Assembly: GCA_004294195.1 (NCBI GenBank)
Contig: REAQ01000028.1
Span: 1-7,929, forward strand
Reading direction: 5' to 3'
Length of the DNA stretch: 7,929 nt
Source of the DNA: Sphingobacteriales bacterium
Lineage (GTDB): Bacteria > Bacteroidota > Bacteroidia > Chitinophagales > Chitinophagaceae
This document shows positions 1-6,578 of the stretch, in pieces (within the stretch, counting starts at the first letter, position 1; each line of letters opens with the position of its first letter). Position numbers and translations under genes: made by a program. The notes below the pieces were generated by a model, which saw only the letters and a program-made list of their open reading frames with translations, was not told where the DNA came from and did not search any database.

Positions 1-1
1 A

Positions 2-1159
2 GTAGCGCGTTTTCAGGACTTTCAACTGATGGGCCTGCCCTTGCAGACCGTGCTCATTATTAGCCAGGTGGTGGGTTACATGCTGAGCAAGTTTGCAGGG
101 ATCAGGATCATTTCGGCATTGAAACGGCAGCGTAGATGGAAGGCTGCCGCTGTATTGATTGGCACGGCTTGGCTTGCGTTGTTTTTGTTTGCGGTACTGC
201 CTTATGTTCTAGCGCCCTTGTTTTTCATGATCAACGGCTTTTGTCTTGGTTTTATGTGGGGAATTGTATTTAGTTACGCGGAGGGCAGGCGGGCTACTGA
301 TATGATCGGCTCCGTACTGGCAGTTAGTTTTATTTTTGCAGGCGGGTTTACAAGGTCTGTAGCAAAGTTTTTGATCGTTGATCTTTCTGTGTCAGAATTC
401 TGGGCACCTTTCCTGACAGGATTGATTTTTGTGGTGCCTTTGATTGTGTTATTCTATTTTCTCGAAAAAGCACCCGGGCCAGACGTACTTGATATTGAAG
501 AACGTGTAGAAAGGGTAAGCATGTCAAAAGAAGACAGGGCTGCTGTGTTTAATCAATACAGAGGAGGGTTAATTACGATTGCTATCGGGTATGGATTGTT
601 GACAATCATTCGTGACATACGAGATAACTACATGGGGAATATGTGGCGGGAATTGGGTTTTGCAGATTCTGCTTCCATTTTTACGACATCGGAAACGAGG
701 ATCACACTGATTGTACTTGGCGTGATGGCACTATTGATCCTGATCCGCAATAATATGCTTGCATTCCGGGTGATTCATGGGATCATTATGATTGGGTTCC
801 TTCTGGCTGGGTTAAGTTCCTTGCTTTTCCTGACAGGCAATTTGTCTGGATTGCTTTGGATGCAATTGGTGGGGCTTGGTTTATACATGGCCTATATTCC
901 TTACAACGCTATTTTCTTCGACAGGATGATCGCTGTATTTCGGATCAAAGGCAATGTTGGTTTCCTTATTTACTTTATAGATGCATTCGGATATCTGGGA
1001 ACAGTTTGTGTTATGTTGGTCAAAGAGAGCATTAGCATTAATGTGCAGTGGTCCTCGTTTTATGCCAATATGGTGGTGGTAGTTGGATTCTTTGGATTAG
1101 CCGGAACTATATTTTCATTGGGTTATTTTATCAGGAAGTTTGAATCGGTAAATCGATGA
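2..1159 (+). CDS. DUF5690 family multi-pass membrane protein (MFS-like), 5' end missing
   Basis: Polytopic inner-membrane protein of the DUF5690 family, which resembles major-facilitator transporters. Its substrate is not established. The frame is open back to base 2 with no stop, and family members carry roughly 50 more residues before the stretch seen here, so the ATG at 29 is probably internal and the true start lies upstream of the window. Recognisable family stretches are IISQVVGYMLSKFAGIRIIS near the start, an EGRR motif after a membrane segment, SVSEFWAPFLTGL, DIRDNYMGNMWRELGF, IFTTSETRITLIVL and, near the end, YIPYNAIFFDRMIA followed by GNVGFLIYFIDAFGYLG. About nine or ten hydrophobic segments are visible. 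The stop overlaps the next start by four bases (ATGA), so the two are translationally coupled. Family members occur beside TIGR03364 oxidoreductases and phosphonatase-like hydrolases in Bacteroidota, so uptake of an organophosphonate or a related compound is a reasonable inference, not shown here. Confidence 0.82.
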   Translation, partial: VARFQDFQLMGLPLQTVLIISQVVGYMLSKFAGIRIISALKRQRRWKAAAVLIGTAWLALFLFAVLPYVLAPLFFMINGFCLGFMWGIVFSYAEGRRATDMIGSVLAVSFIFAGGFTRSVAKFLIVDLSVSEFWAPFLTGLIFVVPLIVLFYFLEKAPGPDVLDIEERVERVSMSKEDRAAVFNQYRGGLITIAIGYGLLTIIRDIRDNYMGNMWRELGFADSASIFTTSETRITLIVLGVMALLILIRNNMLAFRVIHGIIMIGFLLAGLSSLLFLTGNLSGLLWMQLVGLGLYMAYIPYNAIFFDRMIAVFRIKGNVGFLIYFIDAFGYLGTVCVMLVKESISINVQWSSFYANMVVVVGFFGLAGTIFSLGYFIRKFESVNR

Positions 1160-2280
1160 TGAAAAATAATGCTGTTGTAGTTGGTGCAGGTATTGCAGGG
1201 TTGGCTATGGCAAGGTCTCTTGCGGAGAAAGGTTTTCGCGTAACTGTTTTAGAGCGAAACCATCATGCCGTTGGCGCAAGTGTCCGAAACTTTGGAATGG
1301 TGTGGCCTGTTGGTCAGCCAGGCGGAGAGTTGTATACGGCAGCAAAACGAAGTGCAGATATTTGGGGAGATTTTTGCCGTGAGGCAAAGATTTATTATGA
1401 TGCCTCTGGCAGCCTTCATGTTGCGTATCAACAGGATGAGATGGACGTGCTTCAAGAACTTTTCACTCATTATGCAGGCTCCAGAGATGTAAAGCTCTTG
1501 AATGCTGAAGAAGTCCTGAATTGTTCTCCCGCAGCTAAGCCTGATGGATTGATGGGTGGTTTCTGGAGTGGAGACGAACTAATTGTAGATCCAAGGCAGG
1601 CTATTGCAACCTTGCCTTCATGGCTGGAGGAAAAATATGGCGTAAAATTTCTTTGGAACAGGGCAGTGGTGGACGTCAAAAAAAGAGCAGTGGTTACGGG
1701 GAACGAAACAATTGAAGCGGATCTGATCATACTCTGCAGTGGCGTGGAGTTCGAAACATTGTATCCCGGCATCTTTGCACAATCTCCCATTACAAAATGC
1801 AAATTGCAGATGCTCCGGTTGGAGTCACAGCCTGGTGGATGGCGGATGGGGCCGGCCCTTTGTGGCGGACTTTCGCTGACGCATTACCACAGTTTCAAAG
1901 TAGCGTCTTCTCTGGACAAGCTGAAGCAGCGTATATCCGCGCAAATGCCGGCGTACGTCAAGTGGGGCATCCATGTAATGGCTTCGCAGAATGGCCTCAA
2001 TGAGATCACCATCGGAGATTCCCACGAGTATGGCGGTACGCACGATCCTTTTGACCAGGTTGAAATAAACCAACTTATTATTGACTATCTCAATGGCTTT
2101 GCCCGCTTCCCAGACATGAGGGTGAGGCAAACATGGAATGGCGTTTATGCAAAGTTAACCAACGGTGATCCATTCCTTTTTCATGAAGCCGAACGAGGAG
2201 TATATCTGTTCAATGGACTGGGAGGTGCCGGTATGACCCTTTCGTTTGGGATTGCTGAAAAACTCGTAAACGGTCTGTGA
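1156..2280 (+). CDS. TIGR03364 family FAD-dependent oxidoreductase (phosphonate-cluster type)
   Basis: Cytoplasmic flavoprotein of the DAO (D-amino-acid oxidase/glycine oxidase) fold, 374 residues, a normal full length. A Rossmann FAD motif lies at the N terminus: G10-A-G12-I-A-G15, then the strand RVTVLE ending at Glu33, which would bind the adenosine ribose. A stretch typical of the TIGR03364 clade follows at about residues 40-54 (GASVRNFGMVWPVGQ). The C-terminal FAD-binding signature is GLGGAGMT, residues 354-361, before the last helix. Members are found in phosphonate-use clusters and are proposed to oxidise the amine of 2-aminoethylphosphonate-like compounds, some of them N-methylated. 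The exact substrate cannot be read from sequence. Translation probably starts at ATG 1156, which overlaps the upstream TGA; a second ATG follows directly at 1159. No separate promoter is seen, so it is co-transcribed with the DUF5690 gene. A generic DAO-family amine oxidase of another pathway is the main alternative. Confidence 0.85.
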   Translation: MMKNNAVVVGAGIAGLAMARSLAEKGFRVTVLERNHHAVGASVRNFGMVWPVGQPGGELYTAAKRSADIWGDFCREAKIYYDASGSLHVAYQQDEMDVLQELFTHYAGSRDVKLLNAEEVLNCSPAAKPDGLMGGFWSGDELIVDPRQAIATLPSWLEEKYGVKFLWNRAVVDVKKRAVVTGNETIEADLIILCSGVEFETLYPGIFAQSPITKCKLQMLRLESQPGGWRMGPALCGGLSLTHYHSFKVASSLDKLKQRISAQMPAYVKWGIHVMASQNGLNEITIGDSHEYGGTHDPFDQVEINQLIIDYLNGFARFPDMRVRQTWNGVYAKLTNGDPFLFHEAERGVYLFNGLGGAGMTLSFGIAEKLVNGL

Positions 2281-2391
2281 AATCACATTCACATAACAAC
2301 CGGTTAATGTAGGGATTACATTAGGTAGATAGCTTGCACTCACATAAGAGCTTATTAAATTTTCTCATGTAGTCCTTTGCAATTTTTTGGT

Positions 2392-2421
2392 ACCCCTGTC
2401 GTGTCTACGGTAGGGGTTTTT
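2392..2421 (+). terminator. Rho-independent terminator after the FAD oxidoreductase gene
   Basis: An 11-base-pair stem with two G-T wobbles (arms 2392-2402 and 2407-2417), a four-base loop GTCT at 2403-2406, and a run of T from 2417 to 2421. The T-run is on the plus strand only. On the minus strand the hairpin is followed by A residues, so it should stop transcripts from the oxidoreductase gene but is a poor terminator for the converging kinase gene, whose stop codon begins at the next base (2422). It lies 111 bases beyond the oxidoreductase stop. The intervening DNA (2281-2391) has no gene, only a small 7-base-pair inverted repeat at 2305-2323. Confidence 0.72.
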
Positions 2422-3465
2422 CTATGCCTTAATAAGTGTAAAACCAAAGGTAGTGCCGATGTCCAGTTTGCTGCGCACATGAATACTGTGTCCATGCGCT
2501 TCTACAATGTGTTTGCAAATGGCAAGTCCCAACCCGGTTCCGCCGATATTCCTGCTTCGGCCATAGTCTGTACGGTAAAACCGTTCAAAAATTCGCGGAA
2601 GATGTTCCTCCGATATGCCGATGCCATCATCACTGATCTCTACAAGAATATTCTTGCCGTCCGTATTGTAAACGCTGGCTTCAATGTACCCATTCGGCTT
2701 ACCATATTTGATGGCGTTATCTACCAGGTTAATCAATACCTGACGGGTTTTTTCTTTGTCGGCCCGCACAAGTATCGGCGCCTCGCAGCCTTTTTTGATC
2801 ACACATTTTGCGTTCTTGTCGGCAGCCTTAATGGTAAGTGAGTCATACACTTCGCGGATGAGATCTTGAATCACAAAATCCGTCATATGTAATTGCTGTT
2901 GTCCGCTTTCCAGGGATGAGATCACATCGAGATCATCGATAAGGTTTACCAGCCGGTCCACATTCCGGGAAGTATTTTCCAGGAATTTTTTGTTGACATC
3001 TGGATTGTCCAACGCGCCGTTCAGAAGGGTATCCACATAGCCCTGGATGGCGAAAACAGGTGTCTTGAATTCATGGGAAAGATTTTGCAGGAATTCTTTC
3101 CTATATGCTTCGTTCTGGCGCAACACCTCAATTTCCTGCTTGCGCTGTTCGGCCCATTTTTCTACGTCTTCACTCACCTCGTCGATGCTTTTCTGAGGCA
3201 GTACAGATTTGAAATAAAACTCCTCACGTTTCGTAGCTTTGGTTTGGGAGATGAACTTGTAGATGAGCTTGATCTTTCGATAAATAAAACGCTGGATAAA
3301 GAAATAGGTCAGGTAATAAGCAATAATGAAAAGCGTTACAAACGTAATGATCGGCACCCACCAGGTGGTGAAAAAAACCAGGTTGGCCAGAGCACCAATC
3401 AATGCAATGGTTAGTGCATTGAAGATGGCGATCTGACTGGGCGTAATATTTTTGGTATCAAACAC
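2422..3465 (-). CDS. Two-component sensor histidine kinase (PhoR-like)
   Basis: Membrane-bound histidine kinase of 347 residues, partner of the response regulator encoded just upstream. Two hydrophobic segments (about 11-32 and 36-56) have only a very short loop between them, so there is no periplasmic sensor domain. The signal is probably sensed within the membrane or through a partner protein. A coiled region with ERRKQEIEVLR-like character leads to the HisKA domain with phospho-acceptor His131 in FLQNLSHEFKTP. The ATPase domain shows the N box (RQVLINLVDNAIKYG, Asn246 and Asn250), the G1 box DDGIGI (279-284), the F box IFERFYRTD and the G2 box GGTGLGL (308-314). All catalytic motifs are intact. 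The start is GTG at 3463-3465: no ATG lies in frame until well inside the protein, and an in-frame stop sits about 30 bases upstream. The stop is TAG at 2422-2424. The ligand is unknown; PhoR is a likeness only. Confidence 0.93.
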   Translation of the reverse strand: MFDTKNITPSQIAIFNALTIALIGALANLVFFTTWWVPIITFVTLFIIAYYLTYFFIQRFIYRKIKLIYKFISQTKATKREEFYFKSVLPQKSIDEVSEDVEKWAEQRKQEIEVLRQNEAYRKEFLQNLSHEFKTPVFAIQGYVDTLLNGALDNPDVNKKFLENTSRNVDRLVNLIDDLDVISSLESGQQQLHMTDFVIQDLIREVYDSLTIKAADKNAKCVIKKGCEAPILVRADKEKTRQVLINLVDNAIKYGKPNGYIEASVYNTDGKNILVEISDDGIGISEEHLPRIFERFYRTDYGRSRNIGGTGLGLAICKHIVEAHGHSIHVRSKLDIGTTFGFTLIKA

Positions 3466-3475
3466 AGGATGAAGA

Positions 3476-3509
3476 TAGCTAATAGCAATTAGCTAATAGC
3501 TATTGGCTA
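3476..3509. repeat. Palindromic AT-rich intergenic element, copy 1
   Basis: An imperfect inverted repeat: 11-base arms 3476-3486 and 3499-3509 pair with one T-G wobble. It is built from TAGCTAAT/ATTAGCTA units and overlaps the last codons and stop of the response regulator gene, filling the gap before the kinase start. Its core AATTAGCTAATAGCTATT (3487-3504) is identical to 6539-6556. It could form a hairpin in the mRNA between the two cistrons and act as an attenuator or stabiliser, but no T-run follows it, so a full terminator is unlikely. Both copies look like members of a dispersed repeat family; the copy number cannot be known from this window. Confidence 0.65.
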
Positions 3510-4186
3510 AGGTCAAACTTATAGCCAACGCCTTTAACCGTGGTTATACAATCCAGCCCCAGTTTTTGGCGGATCTTACGGATGTGTACATCAATGGTCC
3601 TGTCGCCCACAATCACATCGGTACCCCAGATCTGACTCAGGATCTCATTCCGGAGAAATACCCGGCCTGGTTTGGACGCCAACAGGTAGAGCAGTTCAAA
3701 TTCTTTTTTCGCCAGGGATATGTCTTGCTCATTGTAGTTAACCACAAATTGGACAGGATCTATCCTTAGTTCTCCCAATTGAAGCACCTTTTCCTGGTCT
3801 GGTCCTTTCTGAATCCGACGAAACAGAGAATTGACTTTTGTGACCAGCACTTTTGGGCTGACGGGCTTGGAGAGATAATCGTCTGCCCCAAACTCAAGCC
3901 CCTTCACATGCGAGAATTCATCGCTGAGTGCGGTGAGAAAAATGATGAGCGTCTGGTTGAACTGAGGTTGGCTCCTAAGGATCTTGCAGACTTCCATGCC
4001 ATTCTTATAAGGCATCATTACGTCAAGGATGATGAGGTCAGGCTTATGTACCTTGGCCTTCTGCAGGGCGTCGTCCCCGTCTCTGGCGGTAAAAATCTCG
4101 TAACCCTCCAGTTTTAGGTTATAACTGATAATCTCAACAATATCAGGTTCGTCGTCAGCAATCAGGATCTTGCCCTTTTGATCCAT
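3500..4186 (-). CDS. OmpR/PhoB-family response regulator
   Basis: DNA-binding response regulator of 228 residues. The receiver domain (about 5-120) has the acidic pair Asp11-Asp12, phospho-acceptor Asp55 in LIILDVMMP, Thr85 in FLTALSDE and Lys107 in YLSKP. A linker leads to a C-terminal winged helix (about 130-228) with the family stretches KKEFELLYLLASKPGRVFLR, RTIDVHIRKIRQKLG and VKGVGYKF. All switch residues are present, so it should be phosphorylated by the downstream kinase. I chose ATG 4184-4186 (MDQKGKILIADDEP), not the longer in-frame start at 4222, because the promoter at 4203-4232 lies within that extension and would begin transcription after 4222. The gene is the first of a regulator-kinase operon, divergent from the exported-protein gene. 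Its stop codon lies inside a palindromic repeat. Targets are unknown. Confidence 0.94.
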   Translation of the reverse strand: MDQKGKILIADDEPDIVEIISYNLKLEGYEIFTARDGDDALQKAKVHKPDLIILDVMMPYKNGMEVCKILRSQPQFNQTLIIFLTALSDEFSHVKGLEFGADDYLSKPVSPKVLVTKVNSLFRRIQKGPDQEKVLQLGELRIDPVQFVVNYNEQDISLAKKEFELLYLLASKPGRVFLRNEILSQIWGTDVIVGDRTIDVHIRKIRQKLGLDCITTVKGVGYKFDLSQ

Positions 4187-4202
4187 TAACAATTTATTTA
4201 CG

Positions 4203-4232
4203 CAAAAGTAAAGCTGCGCCAAAGGTGACCAA
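4203..4232 (-). promoter_or_regulatory. Bacteroidota-type promoter of the two-component operon
   Basis: Read on the minus strand, TTG (4232-4230), a 19-base spacer, then TACTTTTG (4210-4203). This matches the Bacteroidota housekeeping pattern TTG-N19-TAnnTTTG in full. Transcription should begin a few bases further on, near 4196-4199, giving a leader of only about 10 bases before the ATG at 4186. That excludes the upstream in-frame start at 4222. The 152-base region between the divergent genes (4187-4338) holds no other gene. A weaker plus-strand candidate, TAGTTTTC at 4304-4311, lacks a matching upstream TTG. Confidence 0.7.
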
Positions 4233-4338
4233 GTTTTACCTGATTATGAAATTGTTAACGCGAAATACAAGGTTATGCCATAGTTATACGTTACTCATAT
4301 GAATAGTTTTCACAGATATCCTAATTTTACGGGAAGTG

Positions 4339-6537
4339 ATGCGCCACGTCATATTATCTCTCTTTGCAATGCTTGTGTTTCAGGCAGTTAGTGCTTTGCC
4401 TGATACCGGGAGGGCCAGTATTGACATTCGCAGGGTCAAATTGCACGAGGATATTGACTTCTGGCAGCAGAAGATCCTGGAGACAGATGGCAGAAAAGAT
4501 GACCTTGTATTCGCCGTGAGGGACGAAGACATCAATTTATTGATCACAGACCTGGTCACAAGAGGGGTCAATATGGTTCAGGATTCCATCGAACAATCCA
4601 AAAAACTGGATCATAGACTGAAGGTCAAATACCTCACCGGCCTGCAGCACATGCTTAAAAACTATGTATCTGGCTGGCAAAACCGCAGTTTCCCGCCGGA
4701 AAAAGTCATTATTCTGTACAGCCAGTACATGGAAATGATGGACGCTGACCTTAAAGGCGAGAGCATGCTGCCCATCACCGAGAAATATCCTTATGAAACC
4801 GGCGAACTGCTGATCAATAGCCCGAATGGGATCTTTTTTGACGCCAAAGGCATCAAGGAATCCAAGGTGGAGTTGTACCGTAAGTATTGTGCCATCCACC
4901 CCCGCAGGATCTTGCCCAGTCTGGAAGGGTATACCGATGTGCCTTTCGCAGACAGCCTCGTACGTTTTGCGGCGCATCAGGATCCGAACTTGTTTTACGA
5001 TTACGCCGCGGCTACGCGTACCCGTGTGGGTCAGCTCATCGCTAAAAATGATGACCCCCTGGTGAAAGCCATTCGGCAAATGGCTACAAGTAAAAGCGGG
5101 CGACTATACTATCCTTTCCTGGACGAGGTAATGAACGGCAGGCAAACACTGGAATCCATCAACAGTGTGATGACAGACAGTGTGAAGTATTATAAACTGC
5201 TGGTACGGACGCAGATCGATTATTCCCAGCGACTGCACAGGCGGGATACGGCCCTGGCGTACAATGAAATTACGCGTATGCTTCAGCGTAAGGCCCATGA
5301 AGTTTTTATTAACGAGATTAATGCACTGCATGATGAATCAGATGCAGTGCGGTTTAAAATACTGGATCCCCTCGGTCCAAAAGAATTGTATTATCTCATC
5401 GTGCTTGGGGAAGATGTCATCTATACATCCAGTTATAAAGGTGTATACAACCGGATGATGGAACGTTTAACAACTCCCTCCGGCGATACCTTGCTGATGA
5501 GTGTGCAATTTGACCGCTTCAAAAAGTTTATAAAAATGGCGGCGGGTTATAATAAGTTGGATGCTTTCCTCGCTTCAATGCCGGATTCCAATGCTCAACG
5601 GCTCATGGTTGCCTTTGCCCGCGGTTTGGATAAAGGTGGCGCATTGGAAGAAGCGGTGGACGTAGCCGATTCTTATGGCAGCATCAATACACCCGCGGTG
5701 AAAGCGATCATTGACCGCGAGGTGGCTAATTCGCTTGATCAGAGTCAGCGCAGCGGGAATAAGCGTAGTACCGTAATCTACGATATCCTTCAAACGATTT
5801 TCCTCTCGTCTAAAGACAGCACCATTAACCTTTCCCAAAAACTTGGTATTCCGCCGGTTTACACGGTGGATTATGCTAGCCTGGCTGCAGGATCTGGTAA
5901 GGTGAGCCAGCTGGTATTTTTCTATGGTGATAAAGACGGCATAGATTCCTATGCCAACTTCATGTCTATGTTCAATAACAACGCAGACTGGAAAGTGACC
6001 AAGAGTAAGGAGTGGGTAGAGATCCATTCTGTGAAGGGTAAATCCGTAGAGATCTATGCCAATCTTCCGTTAGACAATTCCAAAGGCGATGATCCGGATG
6101 CCAAAGCGCAGGAGCACCTGCTGGCTTTTCTGGAGCAGAAAAAGATCAAGCCAACCATCGTGATCCATCGTGGACACAGCTACCACGTCAAGTATACCAT
6201 CAAGCAATTGCCGCCGTCTGCAAGGATCGTGATCCTTGGCTCCTGTGGCGGCTTTCACAACCTGGATGATGTCTTGAAAACCTGCCCGGATGCACACATC
6301 ATTTCATCAAAAGAAGTGGGTACCCGTACCGTGAACGAGCCGATCCTGAAGCATATCAACGAGGATCTCAAAGCCGGCAGGAGTATTGATTGGATCCACA
6401 CCTGGAAAGACCTTTCTGCACAGTTCACCGCCGGTGAAGCAAAAGAGAGATTTGATAACTACATACCTCCACACAAAAACCTGGGTGCGCTTTTCATCAA
6501 GGCATATACTAAGGCAATTGGTGAAGAAGAAGAGTAA
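4339..6537 (+). CDS. Exported protein with putative C-terminal caspase-like (clan CD) cysteine peptidase domain
   Basis: A 732-residue protein I do not recognise as a named family. Start ATG 4339 is preferred over the adjacent GTG 4336. Residues 1-19 form a signal peptide (Arg2, hydrophobic core, VSA before a likely cleavage at 19/20). There is no lipobox Cys, so it is periplasmic or secreted. Residues about 20-510 look mainly helical and charged, without motifs I can name. Residues about 523-705 resemble a caspase-like fold: strand LVFFYGD (525-531), a helix, a second strand near WVEIHSV, a helix, strand TIVIHRGHS with His610 and His613, a short helix, then strand ARIVILGSCGG with Cys636, then HIISSKEVGT. 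A His-Gly motif followed by a strand ending in Cys is the clan CD dyad arrangement; His613-Cys636 spacing (23) is close to that of separases. The peptidase assignment is inference, and the domain could be inactive. It is divergent from the two-component operon and ends 41 bases before the ABC exporter gene. Confidence 0.55.
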   Translation: MRHVILSLFAMLVFQAVSALPDTGRASIDIRRVKLHEDIDFWQQKILETDGRKDDLVFAVRDEDINLLITDLVTRGVNMVQDSIEQSKKLDHRLKVKYLTGLQHMLKNYVSGWQNRSFPPEKVIILYSQYMEMMDADLKGESMLPITEKYPYETGELLINSPNGIFFDAKGIKESKVELYRKYCAIHPRRILPSLEGYTDVPFADSLVRFAAHQDPNLFYDYAAATRTRVGQLIAKNDDPLVKAIRQMATSKSGRLYYPFLDEVMNGRQTLESINSVMTDSVKYYKLLVRTQIDYSQRLHRRDTALAYNEITRMLQRKAHEVFINEINALHDESDAVRFKILDPLGPKELYYLIVLGEDVIYTSSYKGVYNRMMERLTTPSGDTLLMSVQFDRFKKFIKMAAGYNKLDAFLASMPDSNAQRLMVAFARGLDKGGALEEAVDVADSYGSINTPAVKAIIDREVANSLDQSQRSGNKRSTVIYDILQTIFLSSKDSTINLSQKLGIPPVYTVDYASLAAGSGKVSQLVFFYGDKDGIDSYANFMSMFNNNADWKVTKSKEWVEIHSVKGKSVEIYANLPLDNSKGDDPDAKAQEHLLAFLEQKKIKPTIVIHRGHSYHVKYTIKQLPPSARIVILGSCGGFHNLDDVLKTCPDAHIISSKEVGTRTVNEPILKHINEDLKAGRSIDWIHTWKDLSAQFTAGEAKERFDNYIPPHKNLGALFIKAYTKAIGEEEE

Positions 6538-6538
6538 T

Positions 6539-6574
6539 AATTAGCTAATAGCTATTAGCTAATAGCTATTTTTG
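6539..6574 (+). repeat. Palindromic AT-rich intergenic element, copy 2, with terminator-like T-run
   Basis: Positions 6547-6570 form a perfect 24-base palindrome (AATAGCTATT, AGCT, AATAGCTATT) followed by TTT at 6571-6573, so the RNA could form a terminator-like hairpin between the exported-protein and ABC exporter genes. An overlapping perfect palindrome spans 6541-6562. The first 18 bases (6539-6556) are identical to 3487-3504. The GC-poor stem makes strong termination doubtful. The 3' end reads TATTTTTG (6567-6574), a match to the Bacteroidota TAnnTTTG element, but only four bases before the ABC start codon and without an upstream TTG. Confidence 0.65.
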
Positions 6575-6578
6575 CTCA

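Noticed and set aside
29..1159. ATG 29 as the true start of the DUF5690 gene
   Set aside because: The frame is open to the left edge and the family has further N-terminal residues in line with those encoded at 2-28.
2305..2323. 7-base-pair inverted repeat TAATGTA/TACATTA after the oxidoreductase gene
   Set aside because: Weak stem with no T-run; the real terminator lies at 2392-2421.
2377..2841. Plus-strand open frame of 154 codons
   Set aside because: It lies antisense within the histidine kinase gene, whose motifs are all intact; a shadow frame.
3521..3537. Near-identical word ATAGCCAACGC-n-TTTAA shared with 7853-7869
   Set aside because: The first lies in the conserved GVGYK-coding end of the regulator, the second in the unrelated AT-rich tail. 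At 16 of 17 bases it may hint at a relation but is short enough to be chance.
4304..4311. TAGTTTTC as the promoter of the exported-protein gene
   Set aside because: One mismatch to TAnnTTTG and no TTG about 19 bases upstream; too weak to list.
4537..5079. Minus-strand open frame of 180 codons
   Set aside because: It is antisense to the exported-protein gene, has no recognisable domain and no promoter of its own.
6567..6574. TATTTTTG as a promoter element for the ABC exporter gene
   Set aside because: It matches TAnnTTTG but ends four bases before the start codon and has no TTG at the proper distance. It arises from the palindromic element and its T-run.
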